Shown here: positions 35,890-44,932 of the stretch, piece after piece
How positions within the stretch are numbered: the stretch's first letter is position 1
Layout of the letters: the number at the start of each line of letters is the position of its first letter
Assembly (NCBI RefSeq): GCF_004912165.1
Contig: NZ_STGV01000001.1
Coordinates: 1,240,001-1,304,000 of the forward strand
Source: Peteryoungia ipomoeae
GTDB taxonomy: Bacteria > Pseudomonadota > Alphaproteobacteria > Rhizobiales > Rhizobiaceae
Direction: 5' to 3'
DNA length: 64,000 nucleotides
Translations under genes and position numbers: made by a program
Notes under the pieces: model-generated
What the model was told of the DNA's origin: nothing
Seen by the model: the letters and a program-made list of their open reading frames with translations, nothing else
The model's database searches: none

Positions 35890-36813
35890 ATGACATCCTT
35901 CGTACTGCGACGGCTCATGAGCGCCGTCCCGACGATCTTTATCGTCGTCACCATTTCATTCTTCCTGATGCGGTTTGCGCCCGGCGGCCCCTTCAACCTT
36001 GAGCGCCCGCTACCGCCCCAGACGATGGCCAACATCATGGCCACCTACAAGCTCGACCAGCCGCTGTTCAGCCAGTATCTGAGCTATATCGGCAATGCCG
36101 CAACCGGCGATCTCGGCCCGAGCTTCATCTACAAGGACAACACCGTCTCCGAATTGATCGGCAAGGCCCTGCCCTATTCGATCCAGCTCGGCAGCATCGC
36201 CATCCTGGTCGCACTGATCGGTGGCGTTCTCCTCGGGACGATTGCTGCCCTCCGGCAAAATAGCGCCATCGATTTCGCCGTCATGTCCTTTGCGACCGTC
36301 GGCGTCACCATTCCGAACTTTGTCGTTGGCCCGGTTTTGACGCTGCTCTTCGCGGTCATTCTCAACTGGCTGCCCGCTGGCAGCTGGGGCGATGGCTCGC
36401 TGCGCTACATGGTGCTTCCGGTTACGGCCCTTGCCTTGCCGCAGCTCGCCGTCTTTGCCCGACTGACACGCGGCGCGATGATCGAAGCGCTGCACACCGA
36501 CCATATCCGCACCGCAAAGGCCTATGGCCTGCCGTCTCGTGTCGTGGTCGTCACGCATGCCATGCGCGGCGCGATGCTGCCGATCGTCTCCTATCTTGCC
36601 CCATGTGCCGCGGCGCTCCTCACCGGTTCGGCGGTCGTCGAGACGATCTTCACCATCCCGGGCGTCGGACGCTACTTCGTCCTTGGCGCGCTCAACCGCG
36701 ATTATCCTCTTGTCATGGGCACCGTGATCCTCGTCGCCGTGTTCGTGATCGTCTTCAACCTGTTGGTCGACATCGCCTACGGCCTGCTCGATCCGAGGGT
36801 TCGCAATGACTGA
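35890..36813 (+). CDS. oppB: Peptide ABC transporter permease OppB
   Basis: A 307-residue inner-membrane permease with about six helices (first MTSFVLRRLMSAVPTIFIVV). The EAA-type loop AKAYGLPSRVVVVTHAMRGAMLP is near residue 215. CAGGAGCAGG precedes the ATG. It overlaps oppC by 8 bp, consistent with coupled translation. Confidence 0.93.
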   Translation: MTSFVLRRLMSAVPTIFIVVTISFFLMRFAPGGPFNLERPLPPQTMANIMATYKLDQPLFSQYLSYIGNAATGDLGPSFIYKDNTVSELIGKALPYSIQLGSIAILVALIGGVLLGTIAALRQNSAIDFAVMSFATVGVTIPNFVVGPVLTLLFAVILNWLPAGSWGDGSLRYMVLPVTALALPQLAVFARLTRGAMIEALHTDHIRTAKAYGLPSRVVVVTHAMRGAMLPIVSYLAPCAAALLTGSAVVETIFTIPGVGRYFVLGALNRDYPLVMGTVILVAVFVIVFNLLVDIAYGLLDPRVRND

Positions 36814-37930
36814 TACCACCTCGATTCCAGAAACCGAGATCGCCGGCCGCAGCCTGGCGCAGCTCGCCATGATCCGTTTCAAGCGCAACAAAGCGGCAAT
36901 CTCCGGCTGCTTCATGCTGGTCCTGATCGCTCTGTTCTCGTTTGCCGGACCGTTCTTCGTACCGCACACCTACGACCAGGTCTTCTCGTCCTACGTCAAC
37001 GTGCCGCCGAGCCTGTCGCCACGCCCCGATCCGCAGAGTTTGCAAGAGGTCGCTGAAAGCGTCGCATCCCGTGCGCGCGTGACGCTCGACAGTTTCGAGG
37101 TCGAAAACGGAACCTTCACGGCAAAGATCAGCTCCGCCTCGGAGATCGATCCGCGCACCATCCGCTATTTCGACCGCAACAACGAGTTCCGCAACACGCA
37201 GGTCGTCGAGACGGGTGCCGACAACCGGTCGATGACCGTGTCGGGCGAAGTCGACCAGGTCTATTTCCCTTTTGGGACCGACTCGAATGGCCGTGACCTC
37301 CTGGTACGCGTCATGCTCGGCGGCCAGATCTCGCTTGCCGTCGGCTTTGCCGCAAGCCTGGTTTCGCTTGGTATCGGCGTCATCTACGGCGCCACATCGG
37401 GTTATCTCGGCGGACGTGTCGACAACGTCATGATGCGCCTGGTTGAAATCCTCTACTCCCTGCCCTTCGTGTTTCTCGTCGTCGTGCTGGTCGTCTTCTT
37501 CGGTCGATCGGTGATCCTGATCTTCCTGGTGATCGGGGCGGTCGAGTGGCTGGAAATGGCCCGCATCGTGCGCGGTCAGACCCTGTCGCTGAAGCGCCGC
37601 GAATTCGTTGGCGCGGCCGAGGCATTGGGCCTGACCGACGGGCAGATCATCCGCCGTCACATCATCCCGAACACGATCGGTCCTGTCATCGTCTTCGTCA
37701 CGGTTGTCGTTCCCAAAGTCATCCTGCTTGAAAGCTTCCTGTCCTTCCTCGGCCTCGGCGTCCAGGCGCCGCTTGCAAGCTGGGGCACGTTGATCTCGGA
37801 AGGTGCCGCCAGCATGCAGAATGCGCCCTGGCTGCTGATCTTCCCGGCAATCTTCTTCGTGGCGACACTGTTTTCGCTGAATTTCGTGGGCGATGGCCTG
37901 CGTGATGCACTGGATCCGAAGGACCGATGA
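36806..37930 (+). CDS. oppC: Peptide ABC transporter permease OppC
   Basis: A 374-residue permease. An N-terminal OppC_N helix (RNKAAISGCFMLVLIALFSF) is followed by a periplasmic region of about 100 residues, and then the permease domain with GTDSNGRDLLVRVMLG and the EAA loop AAEALGLTDGQIIRRHIIPN. It overlaps oppB by 8 bp and the ATPase gene by 4 bp. Confidence 0.93.
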   Translation: MTDTTSIPETEIAGRSLAQLAMIRFKRNKAAISGCFMLVLIALFSFAGPFFVPHTYDQVFSSYVNVPPSLSPRPDPQSLQEVAESVASRARVTLDSFEVENGTFTAKISSASEIDPRTIRYFDRNNEFRNTQVVETGADNRSMTVSGEVDQVYFPFGTDSNGRDLLVRVMLGGQISLAVGFAASLVSLGIGVIYGATSGYLGGRVDNVMMRLVEILYSLPFVFLVVVLVVFFGRSVILIFLVIGAVEWLEMARIVRGQTLSLKRREFVGAAEALGLTDGQIIRRHIIPNTIGPVIVFVTVVVPKVILLESFLSFLGLGVQAPLASWGTLISEGAASMQNAPWLLIFPAIFFVATLFSLNFVGDGLRDALDPKDR

Positions 37931-39540
37931 GCATGGACGACAAGACGAACAATGACACCGTGCTCGACGTTTCCGATCTGAAGGTGACATTTGCGACACC
38001 AGACGGAACGGTCGACGCGGTCAAAGGCATCAGCTTTTCGGTGAAGAAGGGCGAAACGCTCGCCATCGTCGGCGAGTCGGGTTCCGGCAAGAGCCAGACC
38101 ATGATGGGCATCATGGGGCTGCTCGCCAAAAACGGCGACGTGACCGGCAAGGCGCTTTACGGCGGCAAGAACCTGGTTGGCCTGCCGCTCGGCGAACTCA
38201 ACAAGGTCCGTGGCGCCAAGATCACGATGATCTTCCAGGAACCGATGACCTCGCTCGATCCGCTCTACCGGATCGGCAAACAGATCGCCGAACCGCTGAT
38301 CCACCATCGTGGAATGAGCAAGGCGGAGGCCCGCGCGCGTGTGCTGGAGCTCCTGAAGCTTGTCGGCATTCCAGACCCCGAGCGCCGCATCGACAGCTAT
38401 CCTTACGAAATGTCCGGCGGCCAGCGCCAGCGCGTGATGATCGCCATGGCGCTCGCCAACGAGCCGGACCTTTTGATCGCCGACGAGCCGACGACGGCGC
38501 TTGACGTAACGATCCAGGCGCAGATCCTCGATCTCCTCGCCGACCTGCAGAAGCGGTTCGGCATGGCGATCGTGCTGATCACCCATGATCTCGGCGTGGT
38601 GAAGCACGTTGCCGATCGGGTTGCCGTGATGCGCAAGGGCGAGATCGTCGAAACGGGCAGCCGCGACGCGATTTTCGGCGATCCGCAACACGACTATACC
38701 AAGATGCTGCTCGCTGCCGAACCGACGGGAACGAAGCCGCCGCCGCCGGCGGATGCCCCGGTGATGCTCGAAGGCCGCAATGTAATCGTCGACTTCGACA
38801 TCGGCCGCAGCGGTCTCTTCGGCCCGTCGCGGACGTTCCGCGCGGTCGACGATGTCAGCATCCGCCTCCAACAGGGCCAGACGATCGGCATTGTCGGCGA
38901 ATCCGGTTCGGGCAAGTCGACGCTTGGGCGGGCGCTTTTGAAGCTGCTCGCTGCCGACGGTGCCTTCCGCTTCGAGACGAACGATCTGTCGGGTCTGGAT
39001 CGTGGCGGCATGCGTCCGTTCCGCAAAGAGCTGCAGCTGGTGTTCCAGGATCCCTATGGCTCGCTGTCACCGCGTCAGACCGTCGGAGAGATCATCACCG
39101 AAGGCCTCTACGTGCACGAACCGCAGCTGTCGCGCGCCCAGCGCGACCAGAGGGCAATCGCCGCACTGAAGGAGGTCGGCCTCGATCCTGCGGCGCGCAA
39201 CCGCTACCCGCACGAGTTCTCGGGCGGCCAGCGTCAGCGCATCGCCATTGCCCGCTCGATGATCCTGAAGCCGAAGGTCGTCATTCTCGACGAGCCGACG
39301 TCAGCGCTCGACCGCTCGGTCCAGCGCCAGGTGATCGAACTCCTGCGCGACCTGCAGGACAAGCACGGTCTCTCCTACGTCTTCATCAGCCACGACCTTT
39401 CCGTCATCAAGGCGATGTCGGACCATGTCGTGGTCATGAAGAACGGCAAGATCGTCGAACAGGGAGCGACGGAGGATATCTTCGAGCATCCGACGCAGGA
39501 TTATACCAAGGCGCTGATCGCCGCAGCGTTCAGCCACTGA
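37927..39540 (+). CDS. oppDF: Fused peptide ABC ATPase (OppD-OppF)
   Basis: A 537-residue protein with two ABC ATPase halves. Half 1 has Walker [11 protein letters not shown] (~49), signature [10 protein letters not shown] and Walker [13 protein letters not shown]; half 2 has [11 protein letters not shown] (~322), [13 protein letters not shown] and [12 protein letters not shown]. The fused DF form is normal in rhizobia. It completes the oppABCDF operon, and a strong terminator follows. The ligand (oligopeptide, dipeptide or a conjugate such as a glutamyl compound) is not determined. Confidence 0.92.
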   Translation: MSMDDKTNNDTVLDVSDLKVTFATPDGTVDAVKGISFSVKKGETLAIVGESGSGKSQTMMGIMGLLAKNGDVTGKALYGGKNLVGLPLGELNKVRGAKITMIFQEPMTSLDPLYRIGKQIAEPLIHHRGMSKAEARARVLELLKLVGIPDPERRIDSYPYEMSGGQRQRVMIAMALANEPDLLIADEPTTALDVTIQAQILDLLADLQKRFGMAIVLITHDLGVVKHVADRVAVMRKGEIVETGSRDAIFGDPQHDYTKMLLAAEPTGTKPPPPADAPVMLEGRNVIVDFDIGRSGLFGPSRTFRAVDDVSIRLQQGQTIGIVGESGSGKSTLGRALLKLLAADGAFRFETNDLSGLDRGGMRPFRKELQLVFQDPYGSLSPRQTVGEIITEGLYVHEPQLSRAQRDQRAIAALKEVGLDPAARNRYPHEFSGGQRQRIAIARSMILKPKVVILDEPTSALDRSVQRQVIELLRDLQDKHGLSYVFISHDLSVIKAMSDHVVVMKNGKIVEQGATEDIFEHPTQDYTKALIAAAFSH

Positions 39541-39548
39541 CAAGACCA

Positions 39549-39580
39549 GAGGCCCCGCAACACCAGCGGGGCCTCATTTC
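39549..39580. terminator. Terminator between opp operon and GntR gene
   Basis: GAGGCCCCGC (39549-39558) pairs with GCGGGGCCTC (39566-39575), loop AACACCA, followed by ATTTCTTGT. It serves the two convergent transcripts. Confidence 0.75.
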
Positions 39581-39604
39581 TTGTGCGGCTATGCAATGGG
39601 GCGC

Positions 39605-40330
39605 TCAGACCAGCAGCGCATCCTTGAGGGTCATGGCCTCGATTTCGCGCAGATCGAGATCCGCTTCGATATGGCCGATATGATGCAGCATGGCGGTGGT
39701 TGCGCCCTCTACATCGCCCCGCTCCAGCGCTTCCAGAATATCGCCGTGATCGTCGTGCCCGCAGCTCGAGACACCGGTTCGGCCATAGAGCGCGATCACC
39801 AGCGACGAGCGCGCCACAAGTTCGTGCATGAACTTCTCGAGAATGGCATTGCCCGACAGCCTGGCCAGCAGCAGATGGAAATCACCGGACGCCTTGATCT
39901 CCGCACGCCGGGCGCTTGGTCCGCGCTCACCCTTGTGGCGGGTTTCTTCCTCGATATGGGCGCGGAAAGTATCGATGTCCTCGGGCGTCAGGCGCGGCGC
40001 TGCGGCGGCAACAATTGCCGCTTCGATCACGCGTCGGCTGTCGAAGATCTGTCGCGCCTCTTCAGGCGAAGGATTGGACACGAAGGCGCCGCGGTTGCGC
40101 TCGGTCTTCACCAGGCCCTCAAAAGCCAGCATCTGCAGCGCATCCCGCACAACCGTCCGGCTGACGTCGAACAGTGTCCCGACCTCTGCCTCCGACAGTT
40201 TTGTCCCCGGCGCCAGGCGGCGGTCGACAATCGCATCCCGCAAGCTGTCACGGATCGCGCGGGCGCGGTCCTCTTGCTGGCTCTCCGGCACAGTCACGGC
40301 TTTGGCAATCGGCTTCGTCAAACGTTCCAT
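39605..40330 (-). CDS. GntR/FCD transcriptional regulator
   Basis: A 241-residue regulator. The N-terminal winged helix has RDSLRDAIVDRRLAPGTKLSEAEV and FDVSRTVVRDALQMLAFEGLV; the C-terminal FCD domain (from about 100) carries metal/ligand-type residues in ASGDFHLLLARLSGN and MLHHIGHIEADLD. This fits regulators of small-acid or purine/hydantoin catabolism. It is divergent from the ABC-racemase operon, and a palindrome at 40416-40447 in the shared region is its probable operator. Divergent placement suggests repression of that operon relieved by its substrate. Confidence 0.9.
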   Translation of the reverse strand: MERLTKPIAKAVTVPESQQEDRARAIRDSLRDAIVDRRLAPGTKLSEAEVGTLFDVSRTVVRDALQMLAFEGLVKTERNRGAFVSNPSPEEARQIFDSRRVIEAAIVAAAAPRLTPEDIDTFRAHIEEETRHKGERGPSARRAEIKASGDFHLLLARLSGNAILEKFMHELVARSSLVIALYGRTGVSSCGHDDHGDILEALERGDVEGATTAMLHHIGHIEADLDLREIEAMTLKDALLV

Positions 40331-40415
40331 ATCGGTCTTTTACCGCTCTCAGAAGCAGGTTGCAAATTTGTTGCGCGCAACACCACACCTGAAATGCGAT
40401 CAAAGAAGACGCATT

Positions 40416-40447
40416 ATTGTATGCAATGTTGAAATTCTGTGCATACA
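40416..40447. promoter_or_regulatory. Probable operator of the GntR/FCD regulator
   Basis: TGTATGCA (40418-40425) and TGCATACA (40440-40447) are exact inverted 8-mers 14 nt apart. The left one is part of ATTGTATGCAAT, which has the TTGTAT..ACAA look of FCD-type sites. It lies between the divergent promoters of the regulator and the ABC operon. Confidence 0.55.
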
Positions 40448-40573
40448 GAGCTGACCGATCTGAGAGCCAAGGTCGGGGTTGCGAGCACGAGTTGAATGGC
40501 TTCAGACACTTAGAGTGCGCCGCAGCAAACTGGCACGCCACCTGCATCTCTCCTGGCATAGAGGGATCGCATC

Positions 40574-41662
40574 ATGACAAAAAGTGCCGATATCGAACTT
40601 GCCGCCGTCTCGAAAGCCTACGGGCAAACCATTGCCGTCCATCCCGTCAGCTTGAAGATCCCGGCCGCGACCTATTGCTGCCTGCTCGGTCCCTCCGGTT
40701 GCGGCAAGACATCGACGCTGCGCATGATCGCTGGGCACGAGAGCGTCACATCAGGCGATGTGCTGCTGGGCAATGCCAATGTCACGGATCTGCCGCCGGC
40801 ATCGCGTGGCACGGCGATGATGTTCCAGTCCTACGCGCTCTTCCCGCATCTCGATCTCGTCGACAACGTCGCTTTCAGCCTGAAGATGAAGGGCGTCGAC
40901 AAGGAGGCGCGCCGTCGCGAAGCGCTTGAAATGCTGGCCCTGATGCAACTTGAGCCGTATGCAAACCGCCGGCCGGCCCAGCTTTCCGGCGGGCAGCAAC
41001 AGCGCGTCGCGCTCGCCCGCGCCCTGATCACCAAGCCGGAAGCGCTGCTTCTCGACGAACCCCTCTCGGCGCTCGATCCATTTCTCAAGATCCGGATGCG
41101 GGCGGAACTCAAGAAGCTGCAGACTTCACTTGGCATCAGCTTCATTCATGTGACGCACAGCCAGGAAGAGGCCATGGCGCTCGCGGATCTCATCGTCGTG
41201 ATGAATGCCGGACGCATTGAGCAGGCGGCTACGCCGCGCCAGGTGTTCGAGCAGCCGGCCACCGCCTTCGTTGCCCGCTTCATGGGCGATCACAACGTCA
41301 TCTCGGGCCGCGTCGTCGAAAGCGGCGAGGACCACACAGTCATCGAGACCACTGCCGGCATCCGCTTCCAGGCGCCCGCCTCCGCAGCGCCTGTCGGCCA
41401 GATGCTTGATCTCGCCCTGCGGACGGATCGCGTCGTGATCGGCGGCGAGATCGAACCGCTGCTCGGCTTCAACGGCGTGGTGTCCGGCGTGGAATATCTC
41501 GGCGCCACGGTGAAGATCGCGGTCGCCGGAGCCGGGATCGACGAGTTCACCATCGTCACCAGCGATGCCGCCTATTTCGCCATGCCCGTGAAACCGGGCG
41601 ATGCCGTGCCGCTCTCCTGGAGTGCACGTGACGTGATCACGCTCGGCAAGGCCGATGCCTGA
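40574..41662 (+). CDS. Polyamine-type ABC transporter ATPase (PotA-like)
   Basis: A 362-residue ATPase. Walker A GPSGCGKTST, Q-loop FQSYALFPH, signature LSGGQQQRVALARAL and Walker B ALLLDEPLSALD are followed by a C-terminal TOBE domain (from about 270). GAGGG is 9 nt upstream. It heads an operon with a Tat-exported binding protein, two permeases and an Asp/Glu-racemase-family enzyme. The class usually imports spermidine/putrescine-like, thiamine-like or iron-like ligands; here the racemase suggests a hydantoin or allantoin. Confidence 0.9.
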   Translation: MTKSADIELAAVSKAYGQTIAVHPVSLKIPAATYCCLLGPSGCGKTSTLRMIAGHESVTSGDVLLGNANVTDLPPASRGTAMMFQSYALFPHLDLVDNVAFSLKMKGVDKEARRREALEMLALMQLEPYANRRPAQLSGGQQQRVALARALITKPEALLLDEPLSALDPFLKIRMRAELKKLQTSLGISFIHVTHSQEEAMALADLIVVMNAGRIEQAATPRQVFEQPATAFVARFMGDHNVISGRVVESGEDHTVIETTAGIRFQAPASAAPVGQMLDLALRTDRVVIGGEIEPLLGFNGVVSGVEYLGATVKIAVAGAGIDEFTIVTSDAAYFAMPVKPGDAVPLSWSARDVITLGKADA

Positions 41663-41704
41663 CGCAAGACCTGACCAACCATAAAAATCCAGAGGAGAAT
41701 GAGC

Positions 41705-42997
41705 ATGACTGTGAAGACCACCTCCGAGAAGAAAGGCCTGACGCGCCGGAACCTTCTGAAGACAGCCTCGGCCGCAGCGGGCCTTGCGGCCGGCTCCGGC
41801 GTGATCACCGGCTTCCCGACCATCTGGGCGCAGAACCCGATCACGCTTCGCCAGTTCGGCACGGGCGTCTCGAACATCAACGCTATCGCGCAGAAGTGCA
41901 AGGAAGACCTGGGCATCACCCTTGAGATGACGGCGACGGATTCCGACGCCGCCGCCCAGCGCGCGGTCACTCAGCCGAATTCCTACGATATCGCCGATAT
42001 CGAATACTGGATCCTGAAGAAGGTCTATCCGACCGGCGTCATCCAGCCGATGGAAACGGCGAAGCTCAAATACTACGACAAGGTCGTGCCGCTGTTCAAA
42101 ACCGGCAAGCTCCTGCCCGACAGCGTGATTGCCCAGGGAACCGCGCCGCATACCGTCGGATATGTCGAAAGCAAGGACGCCAAGACCTTCGCGTCGAGCG
42201 AGACCGAGCTCTTCACCATGATGCCGACGATCTACAATGCCGACACGCTCGGCATCCGGCCAGACCTCGTCGGTCGCGAGATCACCTCCTGGGCGGACAT
42301 CATGGACCCGGCCTTCAAGGGCAAGGCCTCCATCCTCAACATCCCGTCGATCGGCATCATGGATGCGGCGATGATCATGGAGGCGCTCGGCAACATCAAG
42401 TATGCCGACAAGGGCAATATGACGAAGGAAGAGATCGACGCAACGATCGACTTCCTGATCAAGGCCAAGCAGGACGGCCAGTTCCGCGCCTTCTGGAAGT
42501 CGTTTGACGAGTCGGTCAACCTCATGGCCTCCGGTGAGGTCGTCATCCAGTCGATGTGGTCGCCAGCCGTTGCCGCCGTCCGCTCCAAGGGCATCGCCTG
42601 CAAATACCAGCCGCTCAAGGAAGGCTACCGCTCCTGGGGCGGCGGCCTTGGCCTGGCGGCGCATCTGACCGGCGCTCAGCTCGACGCGGCCTATGAATAC
42701 ATCAACTGGTACACGTCCGGCTGGGTCGGTGGCTATCTCAATCGCCAGGGCTATTACTCCGCCTGCATGGAAACCGCCAAGGAGCACATGTCGGCCGACG
42801 AATGGGGCTACTGGATCGAGGGCAAGGCCGCGGCAGGCGACATTATGTCCCCCGAAGGCAAGGTCATGGAAAAGGCAGGCGCTGTGCGCGATGGCGGCTC
42901 CTTCGAGGAGCGCATGGGCAAGGTGGCCTGCTGGAACTCCGTCATGGACGAGGACCGCTACATGGTCCGTCGCTGGAACGAGTTCATCGCGGCTTGA
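41705..42997 (+). CDS. ABC substrate-binding protein, Tat-exported (PotD/SBP family)
   Basis: About 430 residues. AGAGGAGA lies right before ATG 41699 and 7-8 nt before ATG 41705, so the latter is preferred (MTVKTTSEKKGLTRRNLLK). TRRNLLK plus an Ala-rich core gives a Tat signal; the cut is probably near the FPTIWAQ segment. The mature part resembles bacterial polyamine-type extracellular solute-binding proteins. Its ligand cannot be read from sequence. A 144-bp palindromic repeat lies between it and the first permease. Confidence 0.88.
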   Translation: MTVKTTSEKKGLTRRNLLKTASAAAGLAAGSGVITGFPTIWAQNPITLRQFGTGVSNINAIAQKCKEDLGITLEMTATDSDAAAQRAVTQPNSYDIADIEYWILKKVYPTGVIQPMETAKLKYYDKVVPLFKTGKLLPDSVIAQGTAPHTVGYVESKDAKTFASSETELFTMMPTIYNADTLGIRPDLVGREITSWADIMDPAFKGKASILNIPSIGIMDAAMIMEALGNIKYADKGNMTKEEIDATIDFLIKAKQDGQFRAFWKSFDESVNLMASGEVVIQSMWSPAVAAVRSKGIACKYQPLKEGYRSWGGGLGLAAHLTGAQLDAAYEYINWYTSGWVGGYLNRQGYYSACMETAKEHMSADEWGYWIEGKAAAGDIMSPEGKVMEKAGAVRDGGSFEERMGKVACWNSVMDEDRYMVRRWNEFIAA

Positions 42998-43014
42998 TGG
43001 CCAGACCCAGGCTG

Positions 43015-43158
43015 TTTGCCCCTCATCCCCGGCGCAACGTGTTGCGCCTGTGCTGCCGCCACCTTCTCCCTGCAAGCGGGCGAAGGTCGATAGGGCCGCC
43101 GCTCTGCCTCTTCCCCCGTTTGCGGGGAGAAGGTCCCGGCAGGGGGATGAGGGGCAAA
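43015..43158. repeat. RIME-like palindromic element within the ABC operon
   Basis: A 144-bp element with exact 16-bp terminal inverted repeats (TTTGCCCCTCATCCCC at 43015-43030, its complement at 43143-43158). Inside, two arms ACCTTCTCCCTGCAAGCGGG and CGTTTGCGGGGAGAAGGT are partly complementary. It has the look of the Rhizobiaceae intergenic mosaic elements. It occupies the 203-bp gap between the binding protein and permease genes, so it would fold in the mRNA. Confidence 0.7.
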
Positions 43159-43200
43159 CTTCCCAGCAGGCATGACCGCAGCGACAGGAGACGGAAAGAC

Positions 43201-44106
43201 ATGACCACAGTGCGATTTCTGGGCGTCGGCGAGGACAAGCCGAAACGCGAGATCCGGGTGCCAGCATGGCTCGCGTCCTATCTGCAGGCGCTGCCGCTGA
43301 CGCTGATCCTCGGTTTTTTCCTGCTCCTGCCCATCCTGCTGATCGGCGTCGTGAGCTTCTGGGACTATGATTTCGCCCAGATGTATCCCGATTTCGTCAC
43401 CTTCAACTACAGCGAGACGCTCGGTTCCTGGGTCACCTGGAAAACCTATCTCAATACCTTCAAATACGCGCTGATGGTCTGGGCGATCACGCTCGTCATC
43501 GGCTTCTGGGTTGCCTATTTCCTCGCCTTCCACGTCCGGACCGCCGCCATGCAGAGCGTGCTGTTTCTGGTCTGCACCGTGCCGTTCCTGACGTCGAACA
43601 TCATCCGCATGATTTCTTGGATTCCGGTGCTCGGTCGCAATGGGCTCGTCAACACCACACTGGTCAACTCCGGCCTGGTCAGCCAGCCCGTCGAGTGGCT
43701 GCTCTATTCCGATTTCGCCGTGGTGCTCGCCATGGTGCATCTCTACACGCTGTTCATGGTGACGCCGATCTTCAACACCATGATGCGCATCGACCGGTCG
43801 CTGATCGAGGCCGCGCGCGATGCCGGCGCAAGTGGCGTGCAGATCCTCGCCAATGTCATTATCCCTCTGGCCAAACCCGGCATGGCGATCGGTACGATCT
43901 TCGTCGTCACGCTCGTCATGGCGGATTTCTCGACCGTCCAGGTGATGTCCGGCGGACAGAGCGCCTCCGTCGCCCTGATGATGAAGAACCAGATGTCGCT
44001 CCTGCAATATCCGGCAGCGGCCGCCAATGCGGTGGTGCTGCTTGCCCTTGTTCTCGTGATGGTCGCCGCGATCCTGCGCGTCGTCGACATCCGCAAGGAG
44101 TTGTAA
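43201..44106 (+). CDS. ABC transporter permease 1 (PotB-like)
   Basis: A 301-residue permease with about six helices (first LPLTLILGFFLLLPILLIGV) and an EAA-like loop IEAARDAGASGVQILANVIIPLAKPG. AGGAG is about 12 nt upstream of ATG 43201; upstream in-frame starts fall inside the repeat and the preceding gene. The stop is 1 bp before the second permease. Confidence 0.9.
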   Translation: MTTVRFLGVGEDKPKREIRVPAWLASYLQALPLTLILGFFLLLPILLIGVVSFWDYDFAQMYPDFVTFNYSETLGSWVTWKTYLNTFKYALMVWAITLVIGFWVAYFLAFHVRTAAMQSVLFLVCTVPFLTSNIIRMISWIPVLGRNGLVNTTLVNSGLVSQPVEWLLYSDFAVVLAMVHLYTLFMVTPIFNTMMRIDRSLIEAARDAGASGVQILANVIIPLAKPGMAIGTIFVVTLVMADFSTVQVMSGGQSASVALMMKNQMSLLQYPAAAANAVVLLALVLVMVAAILRVVDIRKEL

Positions 44107-44107
44107 G

Positions 44108-44926
44108 ATGAATACCGAAAAACGCTCGCGCGGATTTTACGCACTCGCATTCTTCTTCCTGCTGTTCGTGCTGTTTCTCTACGGACCGCTTTCGGCGATC
44201 GTCATCTTGTCCTTTCAGGGACCGAATGGCGGCCTCACCTTTCCGCTGAACGGTGTGTCGCTGCACTGGTTTTTCAATCTCTTCGAACAGCAGGCGGTGG
44301 GGGACTTCGGCGGCTCTTTCCGGCGCTCTTTCCTGCTCGGGCTGATGGTCATGGCGGTCACCGTCGTCGTCTCGCTTCTGGCAGGGCTTGCCTTCCGCCG
44401 CAGGTTCTGGGGAGCAACGCCGCTCTTCTATCTCGCGGTTGCAAGCCTCGTCGTCCCCTCGATCATCGTCTCGCTCGGTATCGGCGTGCTCTTCTCGCAG
44501 CTCGGCCTGCAACCGGCCTGGTACACGTCCGGCTTCGGCGCGCATCTCACCTGGACGCTGCCGTTCGGCGTGCTGATCATGTTTGCCGTGTTCAACCGCT
44601 TCTCGCCGGCCTATGAGGAAGCCGCCCGCGATCTCGGCGCCTCCTCCTGGCAGAGCTTTCGCCATGTCGTGCTGCCCATCATCCTGCCGAGCCTGATCGG
44701 CGTCGGTCTCTTCGGCTTCACACTCTCTTACGACGAATTCGCCCGCAGCCTGATGACGTCGGGCACCTACAACACCTTGCCGCTCGAGATCTACGGCATG
44801 ACAACCAATGTCACCACGCCGGTTCTCTACGCACTCGGCACGGTCACCACTGTGTTCTCCCTTCTCGTGATCGGGGGCACGCTTGCTCTGATCATCGGCC
44901 TCAACCGCCGCCATGGCAGGGGCTGA
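44108..44926 (+). CDS. ABC transporter permease 2 (PotC-like)
   Basis: A 272-residue permease (first helix YALAFFFLLFVLFLYGPLSA), EAA loop EEAARDLGASSWQSFRHVVLP, and a conserved FTLSYDEFARS. It starts 1 bp after permease 1 and ends 6 bp before the racemase-family gene, so all are one operon. Confidence 0.9.
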   Translation: MNTEKRSRGFYALAFFFLLFVLFLYGPLSAIVILSFQGPNGGLTFPLNGVSLHWFFNLFEQQAVGDFGGSFRRSFLLGLMVMAVTVVVSLLAGLAFRRRFWGATPLFYLAVASLVVPSIIVSLGIGVLFSQLGLQPAWYTSGFGAHLTWTLPFGVLIMFAVFNRFSPAYEEAARDLGASSWQSFRHVVLPIILPSLIGVGLFGFTLSYDEFARSLMTSGTYNTLPLEIYGMTTNVTTPVLYALGTVTTVFSLLVIGGTLALIIGLNRRHGRG

Positions 44927-44932
44927 GCGTCA

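Noticed and set aside
41126-43267. A 713-codon minus-strand frame across the ABC operon
   Set aside because: It is antisense to three genes with clear family motifs, so it is a codon-bias shadow.
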